Positions 1 to 8,366 of a DNA stretch of 64,000 nucleotides are shown in pieces. The notes beneath the pieces were generated by a model. The model saw only the letters and a program-made list of their open reading frames with translations, searched no databases and was not told the DNA's origin. Location of the stretch: the NCBI RefSeq assembly GCF_000148995.1, contig NZ_GL538353.1, forward strand, positions 124,001 through 188,000, read 5' to 3'. The DNA comes from Listeria grayi DSM 20601 (GTDB lineage Bacteria > Bacillota > Bacilli > Lactobacillales > Listeriaceae). A program made the translations under genes and the position numbers. The first letter of the stretch is position 1. The number at the start of each line of letters is the position of its first letter.

Positions 1-598
1 CGACATGGGTGGAGTCGCCTAGATCCATTAAAGCTTTATCTTCTTCTGTGACTGGTTCGGCAGTGATCTCCTTTTGGGCAAATCCAATTTTGAGACCAAG
101 TTCATTTTCAAAATATTGGTAGATCGAATTTTCGGCTTCCTCTAATGGAAGGTCGGGAATGATCGATTTCAGCAGAAAATCTTTATCCAAAATCACTTTT
201 TCTCCGTCGATCTCGCGTTGCCGCACTAGGCGCCAAATCGTATCTTGCGTGCTCCAGCCTGTTTGTCTGGCCAGTTGTTCGGTAGGTCTAGTGAGTGAGA
301 GCTCGGCGATGATCGTTTTGCTGTAGATGTGCTGAGCGTCTTTCAGCTCTTTATAACTGGTCAATCCGGAAATCGGGAAATCGAACTTATGATAGTTGAT
401 GACGATCGAGCCTTTTCCCTGCTTCTTCTGGATATATCCGGCATTGATAAGCAGTACAAGCGCTTTACGAATGGTCTCTCTGGAAACATTATAAATTTTC
501 ATTAATTGATTTTCGCTTGGCAGAAGGGAGTTGACTGGATAAACATCATCGCGGATCTTTTTCTCCAAATCTAAAAATATGTCATGAAATTTATTCAT
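1..598 (-). CDS. treR: GntR-family repressor, TreR type (3' end outside window)
   Basis: About 199 residues are visible, starting MNKFHDIFLDLEKKI; the C-terminus lies beyond base 1. Residues about 5-70 form a GntR winged helix-turn-helix with the typical SENQLMKIYNVSRETIRKAL stretch and a KGKGSIV wing. The rest starts a UTRA effector domain (FDFPISGLTSYKEL). The resemblance to TreR, the trehalose-6-phosphate-responsive repressor of Bacillus trehalose operons, is recognised by eye. It is divergent from the GH65/beta-phosphoglucomutase pair, so control of that pair is inferred. The effector could be a different sugar phosphate. Confidence 0.8.
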   Translation of the reverse strand, partial: MNKFHDIFLDLEKKIRDDVYPVNSLLPSENQLMKIYNVSRETIRKALVLLINAGYIQKKQGKGSIVINYHKFDFPISGLTSYKELKDAQHIYSKTIIAELSLTRPTEQLARQTGWSTQDTIWRLVRQREIDGEKVILDKDFLLKSIIPDLPLEEAENSIYQYFENELGLKIGFAQKEITAEPVTEEDKALMDLGDSTHV

Positions 599-681
599 TT
601 TGTGCATACCTCATTAACTTTAAAAATAGTAACTACCTCATTTTACCATAGAAAGAAGCATTTGTGTTTGGAATGGTAGAA

Positions 682-719
682 AGAAAACGCTTGTTTTTTG
701 GATCGAAATCAACTATACT
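682..719 (+). promoter_or_regulatory. Promoter with overlapping cre-like site for GH65 operon
   Basis: A -35 TTGTTT (691-696), a 17-bp spacer and a -10 TATACT (714-719) are visible. A CcpA-type cre-like sequence, AGAAAACGCTTGTT (682-695, two mismatches to TGWAARCGYTWNCW by eye), overlaps the -35 box. That position would give carbon catabolite repression by blocking RNA polymerase. Its function is inferred from position and match only. Confidence 0.55.
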
Positions 720-766
720 TGCAGTGTGAAAACTTGTATATCCAAGTTACAATAGGAGGCTGTGAA

Positions 767-3466
767 ATGAAATATTTAGCGGTGACATTCCACCCTGAAA
801 AAATCGCGATCCAAACAATCGAACATGGAGAGATAACGAGCGAAGCAAAATTTCCGCTGGACAAAACTTCTCTGACCACGGAGCTCTCTCAGATAACAGA
901 AACGGTGCGCTTATCGGCGGCAGGAATAGCAGGTGGCATTCTTTCTGGAGAATTTAATGCACAAACACATGAAAACACTTACATAGATGCAAATGGAAAA
1001 GCGTACGATCTAGCAAAGCTGTTTTCGGAAATAACCAATAAACCATTTTTGCATGAAAAAGAGGCCGCGCAGTATGGCTCTTTGTCGGAAGCCTTTGCAG
1101 CAAAAGCAGAAGCAATCACTTGGAATTTAGATTATGTAGGCTATGAACCTGGTAAGGAAGAATACTCGATCGAATCGCTACTGACAATCGGAAATGGTTT
1201 TCTCGGATTAAGAGGAACGAGCCCGGAAATGGAACAGACTAGTGGCACATATCCGGCTACTTATATTGCAGGTCTTTATAATCAAGCGGAATCCGTCGTT
1301 GCTGATACAAAAGTGGTCAATGAAGACTTTGTCAACAACGCCAGCGCTGGTTTTCTCGGCGTAAAGATTGCCTCCGGAGAAGTTCTGACATTTGAGAATG
1401 TGACAGTAATGGATTTTACACGGAAGTTAGATCTACAAACAGGACTTTTCCAATCAAGAGCAATTGTGGAAGATGCAGAAGGGCGGCAGCTGGAATGGAA
1501 GGCGGAGAAAGTAGCCAATATGGCGAAAATGAACGAATATGCGATTCGATACACGGTACGGCCGCTAAACTTCTCTGCTCCACTGACGGTGATCACCACA
1601 TTAGATGGAACGGTTGAAAACAGTAATGTCGAAAGATACCGTTCCCTCAATTCTCACCATTATGATGTGGTGGATCTCGGGGCGGAAGGGAATACCGCTT
1701 TTATCCATACGAAAACCGCCCAATCGCAGATCGAAGTCCTGCAGAAAACGATTTTCTCTACCGAAACTACGAATGCTATCCAAGCAGGAAAAGTTGTGCA
1801 GGCAACGAACTTCGAGGCAGCGCTTGGCGAATCCTACACATTTGAAAAGCGGGTAGAAGTATATGCCGATCATCAGCAGAATCCAATCGATATCAAGGCA
1901 CTCAAAACGGAAACGATGTCCGTTAGATCCTTTGCAGATATTTTTGCCGAAAGCAGCCAAGCATGGCAAACGCTCTGGGAGAAAGCTGATATCAAAGTGG
2001 AAGGCGATATGATGTCACAAAAACTGCTGCGGTTGCATACCTATCATCTTTTAGTATCGTCTACACCATTCAGCAGTGCTAATCTCGATGTTTCGATCAC
2101 AGCACGAGGACTGCATGGCGAAGCTTACCGTGGCCACATCTTTTGGGATGAGATCTTCATTTTGCCATTCTATATCTATCATTTCCCGGAAACAGCAAAA
2201 CAATTGCTGCTTTATCGTTATAATCGCTTAGCCGCAGCCAAAGAAAGTGCTGCTCGCGAAAACTATGATGGTGCAATGTTCCCATGGCAATCCGGCCATG
2301 ACGGAACAGAACAAACTCAGCTATTGCATTTGAACCCGATGAATGGTGAATGGGGCGATGACTACAGTCGCCTACAGCGCCACGTTTCGCTTGCGATCGC
2401 TTATAACGTCTGGTTATATGACGTCAATACAGATGATCAGGCATTCATGGAAAACTACGGTATCGAAATGCTCTTAGAGATTGCTGAGTTTTGGAAAAGC
2501 ACAGCCGTATTCAATGAAAGTACACAGCGCTACGATATCCCGAAAGTAATGGGACCGGACGAATTTCACGAAGCATACCCGGATAGCAAAGAAGGCGGGC
2601 TGACAAACAACGCCTATACAAATATGATGGTCGTTTGGCTATTTGAAGAAGTGGCGGATCTACGAGAACGTTTCGATTCGGAAACATTGGCCAAGATCCG
2701 TGCAAAAGTAGGCCTTACGGAAGCAGATTTGGAAGACTATGAAAAGATCAAACATCAATTACAGCTTGAGATCAATGACGAAGGAATCATTGCACAGTAT
2801 GAAGGCTATTTTGATTTGAAAGAGATCGATTGGGATGCGTATAAAGAGAAATACGGCAATATTTACCGAATGGACCGAATCTTAAAAGCGGAAGGCAAGT
2901 CAGCTGATGATTACAAAGTTTCCAAACAAGCCGATACGTTGATGACTTTCTATAACTTGGATAAACAACACATCGATGAGATCATTCGCGACTTAGACTA
3001 TCAACTGCCGGATGACTATTTAGAAAAAAACTTGGAATATTACTTACAGCGAACTTCGCACGGCTCGACATTATCTCGTATCGTCCATGCTGAATTAGCA
3101 GAAATGGTCGGTCAGCATGCGTTGTCGTGGAAATTTTATCAAGAAGCCTTATACTCTGACTACAATGACATCCAAGGTGGTACGACAGCAGAAGGAATTC
3201 ATACAGGAGTTATGGCAGCAACACTGCACGTCACTCTGGCTACTTATGCAGGTGTAGATATTCGCAAACAACAATTATCGATCCAGCCACGCTTACCGGA
3301 AGATTGGACAAAGATCGCCTTCCAGCTTGTACGCCGAGGTGTGAACTATCAATTTGAGATCACAGCAGAGACAATAGCGGTAACTGCGTCGACAGCATCA
3401 GACATTTCCGTCCGTGGAAAAACTTATCAGCTACCGGCTGGCGAGCAAATAACGATTGCTTATTAA
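767..3466 (+). CDS. GH65 disaccharide phosphorylase with N-terminal ROK-like domain
   Basis: This is an 899-residue protein; the ATG at 767 is chosen because AGGAGG lies 7 bases upstream. Residues about 120-890 are a glycoside hydrolase family 65 phosphorylase, which splits an alpha-glucoside with phosphate and yields beta-glucose-1-phosphate. The GPDEFHE motif carries the expected general acid at Glu599. Usual GH65 phosphorylases are about 750-780 residues. The extra first 120 residues look like the N-lobe of a ROK sugar kinase, but with a degenerate phosphate loop. The downstream beta-phosphoglucomutase gene starts 20 bases later and would use the product. A TreR-like regulator next door suggests trehalose or trehalose-6-phosphate as substrate; kojibiose, nigerose and others cannot be excluded. 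Confidence 0.85.
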   Translation: MKYLAVTFHPEKIAIQTIEHGEITSEAKFPLDKTSLTTELSQITETVRLSAAGIAGGILSGEFNAQTHENTYIDANGKAYDLAKLFSEITNKPFLHEKEAAQYGSLSEAFAAKAEAITWNLDYVGYEPGKEEYSIESLLTIGNGFLGLRGTSPEMEQTSGTYPATYIAGLYNQAESVVADTKVVNEDFVNNASAGFLGVKIASGEVLTFENVTVMDFTRKLDLQTGLFQSRAIVEDAEGRQLEWKAEKVANMAKMNEYAIRYTVRPLNFSAPLTVITTLDGTVENSNVERYRSLNSHHYDVVDLGAEGNTAFIHTKTAQSQIEVLQKTIFSTETTNAIQAGKVVQATNFEAALGESYTFEKRVEVYADHQQNPIDIKALKTETMSVRSFADIFAESSQAWQTLWEKADIKVEGDMMSQKLLRLHTYHLLVSSTPFSSANLDVSITARGLHGEAYRGHIFWDEIFILPFYIYHFPETAKQLLLYRYNRLAAAKESAARENYDGAMFPWQSGHDGTEQTQLLHLNPMNGEWGDDYSRLQRHVSLAIAYNVWLYDVNTDDQAFMENYGIEMLLEIAEFWKSTAVFNESTQRYDIPKVMGPDEFHEAYPDSKEGGLTNNAYTNMMVVWLFEEVADLRERFDSETLAKIRAKVGLTEADLEDYEKIKHQLQLEINDEGIIAQYEGYFDLKEIDWDAYKEKYGNIYRMDRILKAEGKSADDYKVSKQADTLMTFYNLDKQHIDEIIRDLDYQLPDDYLEKNLEYYLQRTSHGSTLSRIVHAELAEMVGQHALSWKFYQEALYSDYNDIQGGTTAEGIHTGVMAATLHVTLATYAGVDIRKQQLSIQPRLPEDWTKIAFQLVRRGVNYQFEITAETIAVTASTASDISVRGKTYQLPAGEQITIAY

Positions 3467-3486
3467 AGAGAGGGGTTTAGAGAATC

Positions 3487-4137
3487 ATGCGGGAAGGTTT
3501 TATTTTCGATTTAGACGGCGTCATCACGGATACAGCTAAATTCCATTACCAGGCATGGAAAGAACTAGCAGATGAATTGGGAATTTCGATCGATGAGAAA
3601 TTCAATGAAACACTTAAAGGGATCAGCCGAATGGAATCATTGGAAAAAATAATAGCACATGGCGGGAAAGAAACGGCATATAGCGAAGCGGAGAAAGAAG
3701 AACTGGCTGCAAAGAAAAATACGAACTATGTCGAACTTTTGAAAGACCTGTCACCAAAGGATTTGCTGCCAGGCGTGGCCGGATTTTTAAAAGCAGCAAA
3801 AGCAAAAGGCATCCCTTGTGCGATCGCATCCGCTTCAAAAAATGCGCCCATGATCTTAGATAAGCTGGAAGTCAGCCATTACTTTGCGCATATCGTAGAT
3901 CCAAATACGCTTACCAAAGGGAAACCAGATCCGGAGATTTTTCTGAAAGCAGCAGCGAGCATAGCAGTTGCCCCCGAGAAAGCTGTCGGATTTGAAGACG
4001 CCAAGGCTGGAATCGCCGGAATCAAAGCTGCCGGTATGTATGCAGTCGGTATTAAAACAACAGAAGCGTTGCCGGAAGCAGATGTGGTGGTAACAGATCT
4101 GACAGAACTGGATATTGATCGCTTATTACAGCAATGA
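3487..4137 (+). CDS. pgmB: Beta-phosphoglucomutase (HAD superfamily)
   Basis: A 216-residue cytoplasmic enzyme converting beta-glucose-1-phosphate to glucose-6-phosphate. The nucleophile motif DLDGVITDT is at residues about 8-16. Next come the cap-domain KGISRMESLE, the phosphate-binding SASKNA and KGKPDPEIF, and the acidic motif GFEDAKAGIAG. Length is normal for the family. It follows the GH65 gene after a short gap with an AGAGAGG-type ribosome site, so both are probably one transcript ending at the terminator at 4144. A second copy lies at 37471, again beside a GH65 gene. Confidence 0.93.
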   Translation: MREGFIFDLDGVITDTAKFHYQAWKELADELGISIDEKFNETLKGISRMESLEKIIAHGGKETAYSEAEKEELAAKKNTNYVELLKDLSPKDLLPGVAGFLKAAKAKGIPCAIASASKNAPMILDKLEVSHYFAHIVDPNTLTKGKPDPEIFLKAAASIAVAPEKAVGFEDAKAGIAGIKAAGMYAVGIKTTEALPEADVVVTDLTELDIDRLLQQ

Positions 4138-4143
4138 CAGGAT

Positions 4144-4180
4144 AGACGGACTTCGAACAGCGAAGGCCGTCTTGTTTTTT
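4144..4180 (+). terminator. Rho-independent terminator after pgmB
   Basis: Arms AGACGGACTTCG and CGAAGGCCGTCT pair with one mismatch around a 5-base loop and are followed by TGTTTTTT. Confidence 0.8.
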
Positions 4181-4186
4181 GTATTA

Positions 4187-4221
4187 TATTGAAAACCACA
4201 GGCTAAGCCTGTGGTTCCAGA
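4187..4221. repeat. Hairpin repeat, copy 1 (IS200/IS605-like end?)
   Basis: The sequence contains a perfect palindrome at 4194-4216, AACCACAGGCT-A-AGCCTGTGGTT, preceded by TATTGAAA and followed by CCAGA. An identical 35-base unit recurs at 5785-5819. Hairpins of the AACCAC...GTGGTT kind are typical of the ends of IS200/IS605 elements. No transposase is visible between the copies, so the origin is inferred. Confidence 0.6.
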
Positions 4222-4519
4222 TATTATTGGCATAGTGTGTTATAATAAATTCATAAACTTTTTTACCCACCGTCCTATTGTAGGGAGGTGGGTTTTATTT
4301 TAATGAGAAAGTCATATTTCCGGTGCTGCTCAGAGCAATTGTAACGCATTTATCTTTTTAATAGTGGATAAAAATTCCGTCTTATTTAGTAGTATTCTTG
4401 CTACTCTTATAGTTTATCATCGCTATTAAATAACGAAAATTTTTGACTTGTGAATAAAAGTGCAATATCATAAAAATGAATGAACATAAATAATAGATGG
4501 ATATGACAAGGAGGACAAA
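4222..4519. other. AT-rich intergenic stretch with one hairpin
   Basis: About 300 bases without a recognisable gene. It holds a strong hairpin at 4265-4293 (ACCCACC pairing with GGTGGGT around an inner CCTA/TAGG stem) followed by a T-rich run, which could be a terminator or attenuator. The remainder is AT-rich leader DNA of the small membrane gene at 4520. Confidence 0.5.
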
Positions 4520-4807
4520 ATGAAAAGTAAATTATTGATAGGATACCTATTCATGTTAATCACATTAGTACTAGGTTGGCTCGGGGGAATGGGGAATTAT
4601 GGTTCTTTAGGAATTAATAATGAGCTAGCGATTCTTTTTATTTATGCAGGTATACCATTCATTACCGTTTGCTTCTTTTTCTATTTATTTAAGAATAAGC
4701 TAACAGTATCGTTGAAAATTTTAAATATAGTTCTAGTAATAATCGCTATTTTAATTACTATTTCAAACGGTATTGCTATTTTAATCGGAATAGCTTCTGC
4801 TCACTGA
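4520..4807 (+). CDS. Small hydrophobic membrane protein, unknown function
   Basis: A 95-residue product with an AAGGAGG ribosome site ending 5 bases before the ATG. Three hydrophobic segments are visible, at about residues 5-25, 35-57 and 65-92, so it is probably an integral membrane protein. No family was recognised. Base composition is much more AT-rich than the flanking sugar and lipoprotein genes. It precedes a secreted hydrolase gene by 28 bases, so the two are likely co-transcribed, and an accessory or protective role is possible but not shown. Confidence 0.7.
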   Translation: MKSKLLIGYLFMLITLVLGWLGGMGNYGSLGINNELAILFIYAGIPFITVCFFFYLFKNKLTVSLKILNIVLVIIAILITISNGIAILIGIASAH

Positions 4808-4835
4808 TAAAACAACTAGAAATGAGGGGAAAATA

Positions 4836-5692
4836 ATGATAAAAACGGGAAATTTTTTTCTTATAGTCACTCTGGTGTTAGCAATTACTATAGGCAACAG
4901 TGTTCATGCTAAGGCGGAAGAACCCCAAAGTTTAATGTTGTATAACAAAGGTGTGAAAGACGACATAATAAATAGTAAAAAATATGATTATGCAAAATGG
5001 AAAGCCTCTATATTATCTCTTTTAAAAAGTACTTATGATGAAATTGGAAAAACATATGACAACAACGATAGCTTTAGTAAATGGGTTGAGGATAATAATT
5101 ACGGAATCATTCCGTTAACTGATGATAGTATAGCTGATTCTAAGAATATTGGGATGTTAAGAAGTACAGCACGCAATATGAATAAATTCATAAAAACAAT
5201 AAAAGCAGGAGATATCATATATACTACACAATATAGACTTTCAGGGTTTATAGGTCATGCAGCAATTGCTAATGGAGATGGGCATATTCTAGAAATGCCT
5301 GGTGGAAGTTACTGGAATAAGGAATAAAAGATAATAACAGACAGGTTACAACAAAAAAATATTTCCAAAATCATAGCAAAGATTGGAACTATGTATATCG
5401 TGTTCGTAATAAAAGCCTGGCAAAAAAAGTAGCAACATATGCAGATAGACATTATTACTCTACAACTGGATCTGCAAAGAAAAATATCCACATTAACTAT
5501 AAACTGGATTTTGCGTTGAAACAAAAAAATCCGAACTATTGCTCAAAATTAGTCTACCAAGCATACTACTACGGAAGTGGAAGTCTTAATGTCATGAAAC
5601 CCTACCCTGCTTATACGACCCCCATTCCTCCTTCACAAGTTATAAATACTTTTAGAGATGCTTATTTACCGTATAATATAGGTAAATATTAA
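4836..5692 (+). pseudogene. Secreted permuted papain-like (YiiX/NlpC-P60) hydrolase, frameshifted
   Basis: The first frame (4836-5327) gives 163 residues with a signal peptide (cleavage near HAKA-EE) and ends after EMPGGSYWNKE. Reading on in the frame one base back, from about 5321 to the TAA at 5690-5692, gives about 123 more residues that complete the fold. The histidine motif GHAAIANGDG lies before the break and the likely catalytic cysteine motif NYCSKLVYQAYYYG after it. This order fits permuted NlpC/P60 or YiiX-like cysteine hydrolases. Adding one base at the GG near 5321 would restore one frame of about 285 codons. It is a recent pseudogene or a sequencing error. The enzyme target (cell wall or acyl/peptide bond) is unknown. 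Confidence 0.75.
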
Positions 5693-5747
5693 ACAAACTC
5701 AATTATCATAGTTGGTAAGTAAAATTTTAATTTTTGTGTGCATTCCA

Positions 5748-5776
5748 AAACTCCGGTTTTTAACTGGAGTTTTTTA
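5748..5776 (+). terminator. Terminator after the frameshifted hydrolase
   Basis: AAACTCCGGTT pairs with AACTGGAGTTT and runs into TTTTT. Confidence 0.75.
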
Positions 5777-5784
5777 TTGTGTTT

Positions 5785-5819
5785 TATTGAAAACCACAGG
5801 CTAAGCCTGTGGTTCCAGA
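5785..5819. repeat. Hairpin repeat, copy 2
   Basis: Identical over 35 bases to the unit at 4187-4221, including the 23-base palindrome at 5792-5814. The two copies bracket the AT-rich island that contains the small membrane gene and the frameshifted hydrolase. Confidence 0.6.
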
Positions 5820-6061
5820 AAGCTTTAGCGTGGTATAAAAAAACCTTCCTAAAAAATGCTAAACTAAATGAGATTCGCCAACCACTCAGAAAGCCTTTAG
5901 GCTTAGGTCGGTAAAAGAGGCTTTCAGTCAAAGAACAAACCATCTGTTCATACGGGGTGGTCATGATTTTAAAAATAATTTAACTTTTAGATATTAAAGC
6001 GTGAAAATAAGGGTATAAAAAAGTAATTACTGTAATGGCTTTCAAAAAAGGAGGGAGAAAG
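5820..6061. other. Non-coding stretch after hairpin copy 2, possible transposon relic
   Basis: No gene is recognised. The stretch contains several short inverted segments (for example AAGCCTTTAGGCTT near 5891) and ends in AT-rich leader DNA with an AAAGGAGGG ribosome site for the lipoprotein at 6062. It may be the remains of an IS200/IS605-type element whose end hairpin is the repeat at 5785, but no transposase or TnpB fragment could be read. Confidence 0.35.
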
Positions 6062-6808
6062 ATGAAAAAAATAGGGTGGGTATTACTTGTCGTTGTGGGA
6101 CTCTTGGTGCTCAGTGGATGTAAGGAAGCTGCGGAATCACCACCAAAAGAGCGTCCAAAGACTTTGACGAAACAAGATGTGATCGAGATCGTTCGCAAAT
6201 CGGAGGATAACGTCACGTATATCAAACAACAAGCTGGTGCCGAAGTGAAAGTAACCGGCGGGGTCGTGGGGGCATCGCCGCAAACGAATAATTCGGAAGT
6301 CGCTGGGGAGATGACTTATAAGGACGGCGTGTTGAAGGAATTGCTTTCCAACGTGAAACAAGGCAGCCGCGAAGTAGAAACGTATGCTGCTGGAGAGAAA
6401 ATCTACATCAGATCGTCAGGCGGCACTTGGCAGGATATTTCCGGAAATGGGACTTTGCAAACCGAAACGACGTATATTCCGGCAGTCGATATGTTCACGA
6501 ATACGGCAGATGACTTTAAAATGAAAAAGCAAGGCAATGATTATGTATTTACATTTACTGGAACAGGAGAAAAGCTGTTTGAAAAAATCAGGTCTTTCTA
6601 CAATCTTCGCCTTGCCAGTATTCCGCCTTCTGAAAGTAAACTGGTACTGACCTACACGGTTGATGCGAAGAAAAAATACTTGAAGCAAGTAACGCAAAAA
6701 GTAACGGCTGAAAAAAGCGGTCAAAGAGTAGAAATGGCTATTCATGCTGACTTCATGAACTATAATGAGAAGACAAGCTTGCCGGCGCCGACCGATATCA
6801 ATCTATAA
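6062..6808 (+). CDS. Lipoprotein of the DUF6612 / LppX-like type
   Basis: A 248-residue exported lipoprotein. The ATG at 6062 follows AAAGGAGGG with good spacing. Residues 1-18 are a signal peptide ending in the lipobox LSGC. The body has alternating beta-strand patterns (TYKDGVLKELLSN, GEKIYIRSSGGTWQDIS, LVLTYTVDAKKKYLKQV) like the LolA/LppX-type fold of Gram-positive lipoproteins of unknown function. It is convergent with the GNAT gene and their ends overlap by 6 bases. The ligand is unknown; lipid or hydrophobic binding is only a fold-based guess. Confidence 0.75.
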   Translation: MKKIGWVLLVVVGLLVLSGCKEAAESPPKERPKTLTKQDVIEIVRKSEDNVTYIKQQAGAEVKVTGGVVGASPQTNNSEVAGEMTYKDGVLKELLSNVKQGSREVETYAAGEKIYIRSSGGTWQDISGNGTLQTETTYIPAVDMFTNTADDFKMKKQGNDYVFTFTGTGEKLFEKIRSFYNLRLASIPPSESKLVLTYTVDAKKKYLKQVTQKVTAEKSGQRVEMAIHADFMNYNEKTSLPAPTDINL

Positions 6809-7267
6809 AGGGTCAAGCACTTTCGTCATAAATACACTTTCCGGATCGGCTGGACCGTCTAAATAGCTCTCGCAGTAAGTAAATCCTAGTTTTTCATAAA
6901 GCGCTCTGGCAGGAATGAAATCGTCTGTTGTGCCTGTTTCCAAGCTGAGTCGCGTGTAACCGCGCCGCTGTGCTTCTTGTGTTAAAAAGTCCATCAGCAG
7001 AGAGGCGACGCCTTTTTGCAAATGATCCGGGTGAGTCTTGATTGATTTGATCTCCCCATGTGTCGCACCTAGTTCTTTTAAAGCGCCGCAACCAGCTAAC
7101 TGATCGCCATCGAATACGCTCCAAAATGTGACGTTTTCGTCAGGAAGATTTTCCATATTGATCGCCGTATCATACTCTTCCGGAACATCTTCGTACATGT
7201 CTTTCGTGTGTTCTTCAATCAAGCGAACGAACGGGGGATAATCAAGGTCTGCTAATTTGATTTCCAT
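6803..7267 (-). CDS. GNAT-family N-acetyltransferase
   Basis: A 154-residue cytoplasmic acetyltransferase. The start at 7267 is chosen for the AAGGAG 8 bases upstream, so the longer reading from 7324 is rejected. The GNAT core is visible: strand GEIKSIKTHPDHL followed by the acetyl-CoA pyrophosphate loop QKGVAS, then LLMDFLTQEAQRRGYTRLSLET and the C-terminal FIPARALYEKLGFTYCE. The acceptor substrate cannot be told from sequence. It stands alone on the minus strand. Confidence 0.88.
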   Translation of the reverse strand: MEIKLADLDYPPFVRLIEEHTKDMYEDVPEEYDTAINMENLPDENVTFWSVFDGDQLAGCGALKELGATHGEIKSIKTHPDHLQKGVASLLMDFLTQEAQRRGYTRLSLETGTTDDFIPARALYEKLGFTYCESYLDGPADPESVFMTKVLDPL

Positions 7268-7369
7268 GGTTTTTTGCTCCTTTTTTGTTTTATGTATTAG
7301 TGGATACCCCGTATCCGCTGTCATAAACGAGAAAGGAGCTGTTTGCGGTCAAAGCGATCGAAAAAAACT

Positions 7370-8116
7370 TTAGTTATGGGTTGAAATCAAGATAATAGCA
7401 CCAATTAGCGGGACAGAGATCATGGCGATTTTCAAGATCAGCGGACTCAATCTATTAGTGAACTTAGCCCCTATATAAGTACCGAACGAAGTTCCAAGTA
7501 TTACTTTTATCAGTAGCAAAACATCGATATAGCCATTGGCAATGTATCCGATACCACCAATCAACGAAATAGGCAAAATTACTAACATTGTAGTTCCAGC
7601 CGACTTTCGGAGATCAAGACCAAAGGCGAGTAGTAGTGTGATTTGAATAAAAGCAGAAGATGCGATTCCGAATAGCCCGGAGATACTTCCTAAAATAATA
7701 CCAAAAAACAAAGCTCGCAGAATAATGCTTTTCAAGCGGAGATTTTTTTCTTTTCCGTTCGTCATAATAGAGATCCTGATCCATAAAATAATACTAGATG
7801 AAATTAAGGCGATAGAAGTTAATAAACTCAAATTGGATTCTGGTATATATTTAACGCAGAAAGAGTCAATAAGTGCTCCAATGCCGCCAGATAATCCTAA
7901 AAAACTTCCAATTTTAAAGTCGATATTTTTCTCTCTGGTATGACTGATGGAACCAAATAATGCTGTGGAGATCAACCCCAATAAAGAGGTTCCGATTGCT
8001 ACGTGGATGGGAATGTTGAAGAATGCAACAAGTACGGCAAGTGTGACGCCCGCACCTCCTGCCCCTACAAATCCCAAAAGTAATCCTAAAATAACCATAG
8101 TGATAATAATTAACAT
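7370..8116 (-). CDS. TauE/SafE (TSUP) family membrane exporter
   Basis: A 248-residue polytopic membrane protein with about 8 hydrophobic helices. The N-terminal glycine-rich segment GLLLGFVGAGGAG and its repeat-like counterpart near residue 145 (GIILGSISGLFGIASS) are typical of the duplicated TSUP fold. Family members move organosulfur compounds, sulfite or organic anions. No sulfur-metabolism genes are adjacent, so the substrate is open. A GGGAG ribosome site lies about 11 bases upstream. The gene is monocistronic. Confidence 0.85.
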   Translation of the reverse strand: MLIIITMVILGLLLGFVGAGGAGVTLAVLVAFFNIPIHVAIGTSLLGLISTALFGSISHTREKNIDFKIGSFLGLSGGIGALIDSFCVKYIPESNLSLLTSIALISSSIILWIRISIMTNGKEKNLRLKSIILRALFFGIILGSISGLFGIASSAFIQITLLLAFGLDLRKSAGTTMLVILPISLIGGIGYIANGYIDVLLLIKVILGTSFGTYIGAKFTNRLSPLILKIAMISVPLIGAIILISTHN

Positions 8117-8366
8117 GATAGTTCCAACTCCCTAAAAATAGCTGTGCGCTTTTCCTGCTGGGAAATGACTGTATAATCATACCATAGGATTTTAAGAAAT
8201 GCAGGTGGATCTCATGTTGGAAACCGGCTTTTTAATGTGAAGAAAAGCACGATCTGTAATAAGAGCAAGATAGTGGAATTTGTAAAAAGGTGATATATAA
8301 TGAGTATTATACAGGGGCTCAGCATAAGTCGGAATAGGACGCTAAACTGAAAAGGTGGTTAAGGGT

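Noticed and set aside
4187-5819. The two palindromic repeats as the start of a CRISPR array
   Set aside because: Only two copies, 1.6 kb apart, with genes between them and no regular spacers or cas genes.
5689-5964. Minus-strand open stretch of 91 codons across the second hairpin repeat
   Set aside because: It crosses a terminator and the palindromic repeat, has no ribosome site, and resembles no transposase that I know.
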